From Gammaproteobacteria bacterium (GTDB taxonomy: Bacteria > Pseudomonadota > Gammaproteobacteria > Pseudomonadales > M0112): 16,623 bases of DNA. Under the pieces are notes generated by a model, which was not told the DNA's origin, made no database searches, and saw only the letters and a program-made list of their open reading frames with translations. Numbering within the stretch: position 1 is the first letter of the stretch; every line of letters begins with the position of its first letter. The translations under genes and the position numbers were made by a program. The stretch spans positions 1 to 16,623 of the forward strand of contig SBFY01000156.1 in assembly GCA_006227085.1 (NCBI GenBank). Direction: 5' to 3'. Below, piece by piece: positions 1-7,447 of the stretch.

Positions 1-753
1 GCCTGCCAGAACCCGGCCTTGATGGCGGTGGGTGCCGGCACCCAGCGCAGCGAGGAAGTGCTGCAGCGACACTTCCCGGAATTCCCGGTACTGCGCATTG
101 ATCGCGACAGTACCCGTAACACGAAAGGGCTGGAACACACGTTGGCCCGCATCCAGGACGGCGAACCCTGCATCCTGGTCGGCACGCAGATGCTCGCCAA
201 GGGTCACCACTTCCCGCAGGTCACCCTGGTTGGCGTGGTGGATGCCGACCAGGGCCTGTTCAGTGCCGACTTCCGTGCCGCCGAGCGCACTGGCCAACTG
301 TTATTGCAGGTGGCTGGCCGGGCCGGCCGCGGCCAGCATCCCGGGCGCGTCCTGATACAGACCCACCTGCCGGAGCACCCGTGGCTGAACCTGCTGGTGC
401 ATGGTGGCTATCGCCCCTTCATGGCCGCCGTACTGGATGAGCGACGGCACTGCGGACTGCCACCATTCGGCCATCTGGCACTGGTACGGGCAGAAGCCAC
501 CGACGCCCGCACCGTCGAACAGGTGCTGGCAGCAGCACGTCAATCCTGTGCACTGCCGGAGGGCGTCCAGCTGATCGGTCCGCTGCCCGCCCTGATGGAA
601 CGGCGCGCTGGCCGCTATCGATTCCAGCTGCTGGTACACAGCCACGAGCGAGGCCCCTTGCACCAGGTCCTGCAACACCTGGTGAGCCATCTGGAAACCC
701 ATGCCCGGCGACTGCGCTGGGGTGTCGATGTTGACCCGCAGGATATGTCCTGA
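1..753 (+). CDS. priA: Primosomal protein N' (PriA helicase), C-terminal part
   Basis: This is the last 250 codons of PriA, the 3'-to-5' DNA helicase that recognises stalled forks and loads the replication restart primosome. The reading frame is open from base 1, so the gene begins outside the window. Two helicase signatures are visible: a motif V-like GTQMLAKGHHFP at about residues 61-72 of the fragment, and a motif VI QVAGRAGRG at about 103-111. Between them is the DADQGLFSADFRAAER segment typical of PriA. The remainder fits the PriA C-terminal domain, with a conserved ERRHCGLPPFGHLALVR stretch. The zinc-binding cysteines and Walker motifs would lie upstream and cannot be checked. The next gene, argS, follows after a 58-base gap with its own promoter, so co-transcription is not required. 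The family call is secure. Confidence 0.95.
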   Translation, partial: ACQNPALMAVGAGTQRSEEVLQRHFPEFPVLRIDRDSTRNTKGLEHTLARIQDGEPCILVGTQMLAKGHHFPQVTLVGVVDADQGLFSADFRAAERTGQLLLQVAGRAGRGQHPGRVLIQTHLPEHPWLNLLVHGGYRPFMAAVLDERRHCGLPPFGHLALVRAEATDARTVEQVLAAARQSCALPEGVQLIGPLPALMERRAGRYRFQLLVHSHERGPLHQVLQHLVSHLETHARRLRWGVDVDPQDMS

Positions 754-777
754 CCGCACGCTGGCAGCCTGTATAAT
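750..777 (+). promoter_or_regulatory. Probable sigma-70 promoter of argS
   Basis: A perfect -10 box TATAAT lies at 772-777. A partial -35 box CTGACC lies at 750-755, giving a 16-base spacer. Transcription would start near 784, leaving a leader of about 28 bases before the argS ATG at 812. The -10 box overlaps an in-frame upstream ATG at 776, which argues against that ATG as the argS start. This is inferred from consensus only. Confidence 0.6.
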
Positions 778-811
778 GGCGCGCTTTGCACCGACGGATA
801 GTGCTGTATCC

Positions 812-2575
812 ATGAAAGCCCTGATTGCCGACCTGCTCACCCACGCCTTCAACACCCTGCAAGCGGATGGCCGCCTGCCCGCCGGGCTGGCTATCACCGA
901 GATCCAGGTCGAACGCACCCGCGACCCTTCGCACGGCGATTGGGCCAGCAACCTGGCGCTGGCACTGGCGAAACCGGCACAACAGAAACCACGCGATATC
1001 GCACAGGCACTGGTCGCCGCTTTGCCACCATCAGCCGCGGTGATCAAAACCGAGATTGCCGGACCCGGCTTCATCAATTTTTTCCTGACCCCGGAAAGCC
1101 GTTTTGAATCCGTGCGACGCATCCTTGCCGATGTGAATGCCTTTGCACACACCGATGTCGGCCATGGTGAAAAAGTCTTGCTGGAATTCGTGTCCGCCAA
1201 TCCCACCGGCCCGATGCATGTCGGTCACGGTCGCGGTGCGGCATACGGTTCTGCGCTGGGCAATTTGCTGGCCGCTACCGGGTTTGATGTGCAGCGCGAG
1301 TACTACATCAATGATGCCGGCCGCCAGGCCGATGTGCTGGCCGTGTCGGTTTTCCTGCGTTATCTCGAAGCCCACGGCGAGCGGGTGGCGATTCCGTCGC
1401 GCGCGTATCCCGGCGAGTACGTCCGGCACTGTGCGGATGCATTGAAAGCCAAGTACGGCCAGCAGTTCTTTCATCCGTACCCTGATGTGATGCAAGGCCT
1501 GCCCGCTGACCCTGACGGCGAGGGTGATGCCATCAAGATGCAGAAAGAAGCGCATCTTGATGCCTTGATTTCGCGCACCCGCCAATTACTGGGTGAGGAT
1601 TACCGCGTACTGCAGGATTTCGCGCTGGACACACAGCTTGCCGATATCCGCCGTACGCTCGATGCCTTCAATGTTTCTTTCGATCGCTGGTACTCCGAGC
1701 GCACACTGGCCGACAGCGGCGCCATCGACAAGGCGCTGGCACGCTTGCGCGAACGTGGCCATGTGTATGAACAGGATGGTGCTGTCTGGTTGCGCACCAG
1801 CACACTGGGTGACGAGAAAGACCGTGTGCTGATCCGCGACAATGGCATCCACACCTACTTCGCTGCCGATGTGGCCTACCACCTCGACAAGCTGGATCGC
1901 GGCTTTGACACCCTGATTGATGTCTGGGGTGCCGACCATCACGGCTATATCGCCCGTGTGCGCGCCGCTATTGAAGCCCTGACCGGCCAGGGTGATCGTT
2001 TCCATGTCGCCCTGATCCAGTTCGTGACGCTGTCTTCCGGCCGCATGGGCAAGCGCAGTGGCAACTTCGTCACGCTCGCTGACCTGATTGATGAAGCCGG
2101 TAACGACGCCACCCGCTTCTTCTATCTCACCCGCTCACCGGAAGTGCCACTGGAATTTGATATTGACCTGGCGCGCTCACAAACCAAGGACAACCCCGTC
2201 TATTACATCCAGTACGCCCATGCCCGTGTCTGCAGCGTGCTGCGCAAACTCGCGGACGATGGCCATGCCTTCGATGAAGCGGCGGGACTGCAAGCCCTGA
2301 CCCATCTCGACTCGCAGGAAGAGCGTGGCGTACTGGAGCGACTCGACAGCTACCCGGACATCCTCGCCCGTGCTGCCCGTGACCGCGCCCCGCACACACT
2401 GGCCCATTACCTGCGTGATCTCGCCAGTGATTTTCATGTCTGGTACAACGGGCATAAGATATTGATCGATGATGCCGCTGTGCGGAACGCACGATTGGCA
2501 CTGAGCGTTGCCGTGCGCGAAGTGATTGCGCATGGTTTGGATATCCTGGGTGTGAATGCACCCGACAGCATGTAA
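812..2575 (+). CDS. argS: Arginyl-tRNA synthetase
   Basis: This class I aminoacyl-tRNA synthetase charges tRNA-Arg with arginine, using ATP, in the cytosol. The 587-residue length is normal for bacterial ArgS. The N-terminal Add-1 domain covers roughly residues 1-110 and ends in the conserved IAGPGFINFFL. The catalytic site has EFVSANPTGPMHVGHGRG with the HIGH-type signature HVGH at residues 136-139. The KMSKS region is the degenerate MGKRSGN at 412-418; a relaxed KMSKS is common in ArgS. The C-terminal anticodon-binding DALR domain ends near AVREVIAHGLDILGV. The start at 812 was chosen because the protein from there lines up with the usual N-terminus and the predicted -10 box covers the alternative ATG at 776. 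The SPOR gene follows after 8 bases, so the two are probably co-transcribed. Confidence 0.97.
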   Translation: MKALIADLLTHAFNTLQADGRLPAGLAITEIQVERTRDPSHGDWASNLALALAKPAQQKPRDIAQALVAALPPSAAVIKTEIAGPGFINFFLTPESRFESVRRILADVNAFAHTDVGHGEKVLLEFVSANPTGPMHVGHGRGAAYGSALGNLLAATGFDVQREYYINDAGRQADVLAVSVFLRYLEAHGERVAIPSRAYPGEYVRHCADALKAKYGQQFFHPYPDVMQGLPADPDGEGDAIKMQKEAHLDALISRTRQLLGEDYRVLQDFALDTQLADIRRTLDAFNVSFDRWYSERTLADSGAIDKALARLRERGHVYEQDGAVWLRTSTLGDEKDRVLIRDNGIHTYFAADVAYHLDKLDRGFDTLIDVWGADHHGYIARVRAAIEALTGQGDRFHVALIQFVTLSSGRMGKRSGNFVTLADLIDEAGNDATRFFYLTRSPEVPLEFDIDLARSQTKDNPVYYIQYAHARVCSVLRKLADDGHAFDEAAGLQALTHLDSQEERGVLERLDSYPDILARAARDRAPHTLAHYLRDLASDFHVWYNGHKILIDDAAVRNARLALSVAVREVIAHGLDILGVNAPDSM

Positions 2576-2583
2576 CAGGATAA

Positions 2584-3132
2584 ATGATGGCTGCCCGTAA
2601 ACCCGCTTCACGCAAATCGGCAAAATCCTCCGGTCGCCCAGCCTGGGTGCTCGTGACCGTCGGCATGCTCGTCGGTGCCGGTGTCGCCGCATTGGTATGG
2701 CTGGCCACCGCCAAACTGCCCGCCCATGTTGAAAAACCGGCCACCACCTCATCATCCAAGCCATCGACCAAACCCAAACCGGCCGCCACCCAAAGTGAAT
2801 CACCGGATTACACCTTTTATACGGTACTGCCGCGCAGTGAAGTCCGCGTTTCTGAACAGGACAGCAAAACCGCCAAACCGGCTTCCGCCAACGAGGTCTA
2901 TGTCCTGCAAGTGGGTTCGTTCAAGCAAGCCGCCGATGCAGATCGCCGCCGCGCCGAGCTGATCCTGATGGGACAGGAAGCCTATGTGGAAACGGTCAAG
3001 TTATCCGATGGTGAAACCTGGAATCGCGTATTGGTGGGCCCCTTCAGCGACCAGGCCAAAGCCAACAGTGCCCGCATGGCGCTGGGTGCCAACAAGATCG
3101 ACTCCATGCTGCTGAAGCGGCAACCGCAATAA
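2584..3132 (+). CDS. SPOR-domain membrane protein (FtsN-like)
   Basis: This is a 182-residue bitopic inner-membrane protein. Residues 1-20 are rich in Lys/Arg, residues 21-41 form one hydrophobic helix (N-in, C-out orientation expected), and residues 42-80 are a Pro/Lys/Ser/Thr linker. A FYTVLP motif occurs before the SPOR domain, which spans about residues 107-180 (VYVLQVGSFKQAADADRRRAELILMG through WNRVLVGPFSDQAKANSARMAL). SPOR domains bind glycan strands lacking stem peptides at division sites. Genes of this type sit between argS and hslVU in several gammaproteobacteria and are often labelled FtsN or sporulation-related. At 182 residues it is much shorter than E. coli FtsN (319), so I do not assign ftsN. 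Tandem ATGs occur at 2584 and 2587; either may be used. It probably lies in an operon with argS and the DUF971 gene. Confidence 0.88.
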   Translation: MMAARKPASRKSAKSSGRPAWVLVTVGMLVGAGVAALVWLATAKLPAHVEKPATTSSSKPSTKPKPAATQSESPDYTFYTVLPRSEVRVSEQDSKTAKPASANEVYVLQVGSFKQAADADRRRAELILMGQEAYVETVKLSDGETWNRVLVGPFSDQAKANSARMALGANKIDSMLLKRQPQ

Positions 3133-3140
3133 TCCTTGCC

Positions 3141-3521
3141 ATGAGTAACCAGAAGGCACCGGTCAACATCCAGTTACACCAGAAGTCGCGCACGCTGGAG
3201 CTCGATTACGGCCAGGGTGAGTGTTACCAGCTGGGTTGCGAGTTCCTGCGCGTGCACTCGCCGTCAGCCGAAGTGCGTGGCCACGGTGGTGCCGGCGGCG
3301 AACTGCCGGTTGGCAAGAATCTCGTCAATATCACCGCGATCGAACCGGTGGGCCATTACGCCATCCAGCTGGTCTTCAGCGATGGTCATGACAGCGGTAT
3401 TTACAGCTGGGACTACCTCTACGATCTCTGCCAACGCCGGGATGAATACTGGCAGGCCTACCTCGATGCCATCGCCAAGCTTGGCAAGCGCCGTGATCCG
3501 GTCGTGATCTGGAGCGAGTGA
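3141..3521 (+). CDS. DUF971 domain protein (GBBH-like N-terminal domain)
   Basis: This 126-residue soluble protein matches the DUF971 family, related to the N-terminal domain of gamma-butyrobetaine hydroxylase. The family signature is visible: a strand TLELDYGQGECYQLGCEFLRVHSPSAEVRGHG near residues 18-50, then VNITAIEPVGHYAIQLVFSDGHDSGIYSWDYLYDLC at about 62-97. The SDGHDSGIYSW segment is diagnostic. In many gammaproteobacteria this gene is directly downstream of hslU; here it instead follows the SPOR gene by 8 bases. Its biochemical role is not established; members are often small stand-alone proteins, and some DUF971 domains are fused to iron-sulfur or MRP/ApbC-type proteins. Its stop is only 3 bases from the stop of the convergent membrane protein gene. 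The family call is firm; the function is unknown. Confidence 0.88.
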   Translation: MSNQKAPVNIQLHQKSRTLELDYGQGECYQLGCEFLRVHSPSAEVRGHGGAGGELPVGKNLVNITAIEPVGHYAIQLVFSDGHDSGIYSWDYLYDLCQRRDEYWQAYLDAIAKLGKRRDPVVIWSE

Positions 3522-3524
3522 TCG

Positions 3525-5000
3525 TCACTCGGCGGCCGGCAGCACTTCGAATAACCAACCGTCCATCGTCGATTCGCGCAAGACAATGCGCGGACTGCTG
3601 TCAATCACAGGCAACAAGGCGTATTCCGGCGCTGACACCACAATCCAGCGTACCGGCATGCTGGCAGTGATGTATCCAGCCACATCCTGCCCCTCCGGCA
3701 ACTGTCCGTTCACCACGCTGTACCAGGTATTGAACCGCGCCGGGTCGCCATACGCGAGGTAGTGCCCATCCAGCCCGGTCACAAACCGGTAATCCGGCAG
3801 ATGGAAAAACAGGATCGAATAATCTGACCAGCGCGTGTTGAACACCAGGTCGCCAGGATCACCATGCTGCCGCACGTATTCCGCGACCTGGGCATACACG
3901 GCCGGCGAGTGACGAATGGCGAGATCTTCCCGCACCGCACGCACATTCATCACCGCGACCACACACAAGGCCAATGCCGGCAGCAGCATCACACGTCGCT
4001 GCCGGCGCGTTTGTAACCAGCCGTAATCGCGTGCCAGCAAGCCCAGGGTCATGGCCGTCAGGGGAATCCAGTATTCAATAAAGCGTTGTGACGAGAGCAT
4101 GAGCCATGCCATCAAGAGGCTCATCAACCCGCACACCACTGTTTCTGCTGACATCCGCCAGCGCCGGCTGGCAAACACCGCCAGCACACCGGCACACACC
4201 GCCAGCACGATCGGCTTTTCACTGACCCACAATGCGGACAATGCAATGGGTTGCCATTCAGCACCCAGCATCCTTTCCAGCGGTGTACGCACCTTCGACA
4301 ACACATGGAAAATCAGGTATTCCGTGTTGGCAGGAAACCACGGTGACAACAACAGGGCGACTGCCACACCGGCACCGAGCGCCAGCGGCAAGCGAAGGTC
4401 CAGCACACGATCGCGCCAGTAGATTGCCAGCATCACCATCACCATCATCGGCAACATGATGGTGGCACCGTGATACGCCGACAGGAAAACCCATGCCAGG
4501 ATCGCCACCACCCGGTACTGCTGCCGCGTCATCGCAAACAGCAAGGCCAGCATCAACACCAGCACCAGGCTTTGCGTGCGCATCATCAGGTAACGCGGCA
4601 ACACGAATGCAGACGACAGGAAGGCCAGCATCGTGAACACCCATGCCATCGGCACCTGTTGCCAACGGGCCAGCACATAAAACCCGGTCACCGGCAATGC
4701 CACCATTGCCGTGGCAGCCAACCAGTAGCCAACCTCATCGCCCCATGCCGTCAGCGGTGCCAACAGCAGGTGAAACAGCCATTGGTGATCAACGCCCTCT
4801 TCACCCAACACGGTATAGGGCAGCGAGTTGATCGATACCCACCATTGCTGTTCTGACCACATCAGGCTGGCCATGCGGTAATGGAACAAGCCATCCACAT
4901 CAAACGTTGCCGGCTCACCGGAAAAAAACAGGCGCGCGGATATCGCCATGATCGCGATAAACATCGCAACGATACCCAAGAGTGATTTGCTGTGGCTCAC
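3525..5000 (-). CDS. Polytopic membrane protein, putative GT-C/STT3-like glycosyltransferase (copy B)
   Basis: This is a 491-residue protein with about ten or more hydrophobic helices and a C-terminal soluble region of roughly 120 residues. Near the first external loop is FDVDGLFHYRMA (residues 33-44), resembling the acidic motif followed by an aromatic stretch and Arg in the first loop of STT3-type oligosaccharyltransferases. The middle contains SAYHGATIMLP, and the soluble tail has RWSDY at 390-394, reminiscent of the STT3 WWDYG motif, then GLDGHYLAYGDPARFNTWY. From this I infer a GT-C fold acting on a lipid-linked donor, not proven. The GTG at 5000 is preferred because AAAGGGG lies 6 bases upstream; an in-frame TTG at 5021 would extend it by seven residues. 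It is a clear tandem duplicate of the 5028-6554 gene, 27 bases upstream on the same strand. It could instead be a non-catalytic membrane protein family. Confidence 0.6.
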   Translation of the reverse strand: MSHSKSLLGIVAMFIAIMAISARLFFSGEPATFDVDGLFHYRMASLMWSEQQWWVSINSLPYTVLGEEGVDHQWLFHLLLAPLTAWGDEVGYWLAATAMVALPVTGFYVLARWQQVPMAWVFTMLAFLSSAFVLPRYLMMRTQSLVLVLMLALLFAMTRQQYRVVAILAWVFLSAYHGATIMLPMMVMVMLAIYWRDRVLDLRLPLALGAGVAVALLLSPWFPANTEYLIFHVLSKVRTPLERMLGAEWQPIALSALWVSEKPIVLAVCAGVLAVFASRRWRMSAETVVCGLMSLLMAWLMLSSQRFIEYWIPLTAMTLGLLARDYGWLQTRRQRRVMLLPALALCVVAVMNVRAVREDLAIRHSPAVYAQVAEYVRQHGDPGDLVFNTRWSDYSILFFHLPDYRFVTGLDGHYLAYGDPARFNTWYSVVNGQLPEGQDVAGYITASMPVRWIVVSAPEYALLPVIDSSPRIVLRESTMDGWLFEVLPAAE

Positions 5001-5006
5001 GCGCAA

Positions 5007-5013
5007 CCCCTTT
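5007..5013 (-). promoter_or_regulatory. Ribosome binding site that decides the GTG start at 5000
   Basis: On the minus strand this reads AAAGGGG, ending 6 bases before the GTG at 5000. No comparable site precedes the TTG at 5021, so the GTG is the more likely start of the second membrane protein in this pair. Confidence 0.55.
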
Positions 5014-5027
5014 ACCGGCAAACCGGC

Positions 5028-6554
5028 TTACCTTGCCGGCAACACTTCAAACAACCATCCATCCACGGTGGCCTCACGCAAGAGAATGCGTGGACTGCTA
5101 TCGATCGACGCCAGCAAACCGGCATCCATGCGCGACACCACGATCCAGCGCACCGGCATGGATTCACTGATGAAGTTCGCCATGTCCTCCCCTGCGGGAA
5201 CGCTGTTGGTGATGACTCGGTACCAGGTATTGAAACGCGCAGGATCACCATAAGCCAGGTAATGCCCATCCAATCCATTCACAAAAGCCTTATCAGGCAT
5301 GTGATAGAACAGCATCTGGTAATCCGACCAGCGGCTATTCAGGATCAGGTCGCCCGCCGCGCCATGTGCATTCACATACGCGCTGATCCGGGCAAATTCC
5401 GTCGGCAGGTTGCGCACCTGCCCATCCGCTGGCAGGGCTCGCACGGTATTCACCTGCCCGGTGGCAATCCACGTCATCAGTGCCAACAAGCCAACGGTCA
5501 CCAGTACCCAGGGTCGCTGCGGCAGCAGGTGGAAATCACGCACACAGAAGCCGAGCGCCATGGCCGTCAACGGTATCCAGTATTCAATGAAGCGCACGGA
5601 TGACAGCATCATGACCATCGCCAGCAACGACAAACCGGCAAATGCCACGGTCATGCCCGTTGGGCGATCACCACGCCGGACCCATTGCCACACCACCGCC
5701 GGGACCAGTAACACCACGGCAACCAGCAGCACTTGCCCGAAACCCCACAGCTCGTGCATCGTCATCGGCCGCCATTCCACACCCAACATACCTTGCAAGG
5801 GCGTACGGACTTTCGACAGCACATGGAAGAACAGGTATTCCAGGTTGGCAGGAAACCACGGCGATACCAGCAGGGCCAGCAAGCTGCCCATTGACAAGGC
5901 CAACACCAGCCGCATGTCCAGCCGGCTGTCGCGCAGATAAATGACCACCAGGGCCATCACCAGCATCGGCAACATGATGGTGGCACCGTGATACGACGCG
6001 AGAAACACATACGCCAGCAAGGCACTCGCCAGGTATTGGCGCCGCACCAGGGTCACCATCAGGCAGACGATCAACACCAGGGCCAGGCCCTGGGTGCGCA
6101 ACTGCAGATAGCGCGTTATGAGCAAGGAAGAAGAAAGAAAGGCCAGCGCGGTAAACAACCATGGCAGCGGCACCTGTTCCTGTCGCAACACCGCATACAC
6201 CGCGACCGCCGGCAAGGCGGCCATGGCCGCTGCCGCCACCACATGGCCTGCACCATCACCGCAGAGGGTGAATGGCACCAGCAGCAAGTGGAACAGCCAT
6301 TGGTGATCCGGGCCTGCCGGACCCAGCACGGTATAGGGCAAGGAGTCGATGTCGACCCACCAGCGCTGCTGGCTCGCCATCAATTCCGCAACCCGGTAAT
6401 GGAAAAACCCGTCCGGCCCAAACAGTGATGGGTTGCCATGGAAAAACAGGGCATACACCAGCACCGAAAGCAGCAGCCACAGCCCCACCCATCCCGACCA
6501 TGCCAGCATGCCGGCACGAGGGCATCGGACTTCCGGACGGAGCCAAGCGGACAT
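5028..6554 (-). CDS. Polytopic membrane protein, putative GT-C/STT3-like glycosyltransferase (copy A)
   Basis: This 508-residue protein is the first gene of the minus-strand pair. It has an N-terminal helix (about residues 20-38), the loop motif FGPDGFFHYRVAELM (45-59), many further helices, a central SYHGATIMLPM, and a soluble tail with RWSDY (408-412) and GLDGHYLAYGDPARFNTWY. Motif spacing and hydrophobic layout match copy B almost throughout, and the two look more than half identical by eye in their conserved blocks. The combination suggests the GT-C superfamily with STT3-like features, which transfer sugars from polyprenyl carriers outside the membrane; substrate and acceptor are unknown. 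The start was set to ATG 6554 because GAGG lies 7 bases upstream; the TTG at 6560 is in frame but lacks such a site. It is divergent from ubiE and belongs to none of the neighbouring pathways. Confidence 0.62.
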   Translation of the reverse strand: MSAWLRPEVRCPRAGMLAWSGWVGLWLLLSVLVYALFFHGNPSLFGPDGFFHYRVAELMASQQRWWVDIDSLPYTVLGPAGPDHQWLFHLLLVPFTLCGDGAGHVVAAAAMAALPAVAVYAVLRQEQVPLPWLFTALAFLSSSLLITRYLQLRTQGLALVLIVCLMVTLVRRQYLASALLAYVFLASYHGATIMLPMLVMALVVIYLRDSRLDMRLVLALSMGSLLALLVSPWFPANLEYLFFHVLSKVRTPLQGMLGVEWRPMTMHELWGFGQVLLVAVVLLVPAVVWQWVRRGDRPTGMTVAFAGLSLLAMVMMLSSVRFIEYWIPLTAMALGFCVRDFHLLPQRPWVLVTVGLLALMTWIATGQVNTVRALPADGQVRNLPTEFARISAYVNAHGAAGDLILNSRWSDYQMLFYHMPDKAFVNGLDGHYLAYGDPARFNTWYRVITNSVPAGEDMANFISESMPVRWIVVSRMDAGLLASIDSSPRILLREATVDGWLFEVLPAR

Positions 6555-6561
6555 GGACAAG

Positions 6562-6565
6562 CCTC
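6562..6565 (-). promoter_or_regulatory. Ribosome binding site supporting the ATG start at 6554
   Basis: The minus strand reads GAGG here, followed by a 7-base spacer and the ATG at 6554. This favours 6554 over the in-frame TTG at 6560 as the start of copy A. Confidence 0.55.
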
Positions 6566-6580
6566 ATGGTGTGGACCCGC

Positions 6581-6586
6581 AGTATA
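6581..6586 (-). promoter_or_regulatory. Possible -10 box for the membrane protein pair
   Basis: The minus strand reads TATACT here, five of six matches to the sigma-70 -10 consensus, about 27 bases upstream of the ATG at 6554. No good -35 box is present at normal spacing, so the assignment is weak. It would drive both GT-C-like genes from the region shared with ubiE. Confidence 0.35.
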
Positions 6587-6631
6587 ACGCAGCCCCCTTG
6601 CCAGCCGTCCGCAACAACGACTGCCGGCTCA

Positions 6632-6660
6632 CTGACAAGCGCCGCCATGCCCGCTAGAAT
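6632..6660 (+). promoter_or_regulatory. Probable sigma-70 promoter of the ubiE operon
   Basis: CTGACA at 6632-6637 and TAGAAT at 6655-6660 are separated by exactly 17 bases; each differs from consensus at one position. Transcription would start near 6667, about 20 bases before the ATG at 6686. The -10 box overlaps the in-frame ATG at 6659, so the shorter UbiE is favoured. Confidence 0.65.
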
Positions 6661-6685
6661 GGCAAGCCCTGTAACGGTGGCAGCC

Positions 6686-7435
6686 ATGACCGATCGCAAC
6701 AAAACCCATTTTGGTTACCGCGAAGTCGACACGGATGACAAAGTCCGGCTGGTCGGCGAGGTATTCCATTCTGTTGCCCGTCGTTATGACCTGATGAACG
6801 ACTTGCTGTCCGGTGGCATCCACCGGCTGTGGAAACGGTTTGCCATCGAATTGTCCGGTGTGCGTCCCGGTCATCGCGTGCTGGACCTGGCCGGCGGCAC
6901 CGGCGATCTCGCCAAACTGATGGCGCCCAAGGTCGGCGATAGCGGTTGTGTGGTACTGGCCGACATCAATGATTCCATGTTGTCGGTCGGCCGTGACCGT
7001 CTTACCGATCGCGGCATCACCCGCAATGTCGGCTTCGTCCAGGCCAATGCCGAAGCGCTGCCCTTCCCCGACCGGTATTTCGACTGCGTCACCATCGCCT
7101 TTGGTTTGCGCAATGTCACCCACAAGGACAACGCGCTGGCGGAAATGTGCCGCGTCCTCAAACCCGGCGGCGTCGCGCTGGTGCTGGAATTCTCCAAACC
7201 GCGCAATCCCTTGCTCGGCAAGCTCTACGACAACTATTCATTCCATGTGATGCCACAGATCGGCAAGCTGGTGGCCGATGACGAGGAAAGTTACCGCTAC
7301 CTGGCCGAATCCATCCGCATGCACCCGGACCAGGACACCCTCAAGGACATGATGGAGCGCGCTGGTTTCAGCCGCTGCGAGTACTACAACCTGACGGGTG
7401 GCATCGTCGCCCTGCACAAAGGCATCGCGCCGTAA
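6686..7435 (+). CDS. ubiE: Ubiquinone/menaquinone C-methyltransferase UbiE
   Basis: UbiE is the SAM-dependent C-methyltransferase of ubiquinone synthesis (2-polyprenyl-6-methoxy-benzoquinol to the methylated form) and, in species that make it, of menaquinone. The 249-residue length equals the usual size. Family signatures are THFGYREV near the N-terminus, VFHSVARRYDLMNDLLSGGIHRLWKR at about 27-52, SAM motif I VLDLAGGTGDL at 65-75, and YDNYSFHVMPQIGKL with YRYLAESIRMHPDQ towards the C-terminus. An in-frame ATG at 6659 would add nine residues, but the predicted -10 box overlaps it. ubiJ follows after 12 bases, so ubiE-ubiJ-ubiB look like one transcript. In P. aeruginosa the same three genes are adjacent in this order. 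Confidence 0.97.
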   Translation: MTDRNKTHFGYREVDTDDKVRLVGEVFHSVARRYDLMNDLLSGGIHRLWKRFAIELSGVRPGHRVLDLAGGTGDLAKLMAPKVGDSGCVVLADINDSMLSVGRDRLTDRGITRNVGFVQANAEALPFPDRYFDCVTIAFGLRNVTHKDNALAEMCRVLKPGGVALVLEFSKPRNPLLGKLYDNYSFHVMPQIGKLVADDEESYRYLAESIRMHPDQDTLKDMMERAGFSRCEYYNLTGGIVALHKGIAP

Positions 7436-7447
7436 GCGGCGGGTCCC

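Noticed and set aside
731..736. TTGACC as the -35 box for argS
   Set aside because: It lies 35 bases before TATAAT, far outside usable spacing, and is inside the priA coding sequence.
301..1206. Long minus-strand open frame opposite priA and argS
   Set aside because: It is antisense to two firmly identified genes, has low-complexity composition expected from the reverse of high-GC codons, and shows no recognisable domain.
6433..6657. Possible small gene in the ubiE upstream region
   Set aside because: It runs through the start of the copy A gene and the intergenic promoters and has no family features.
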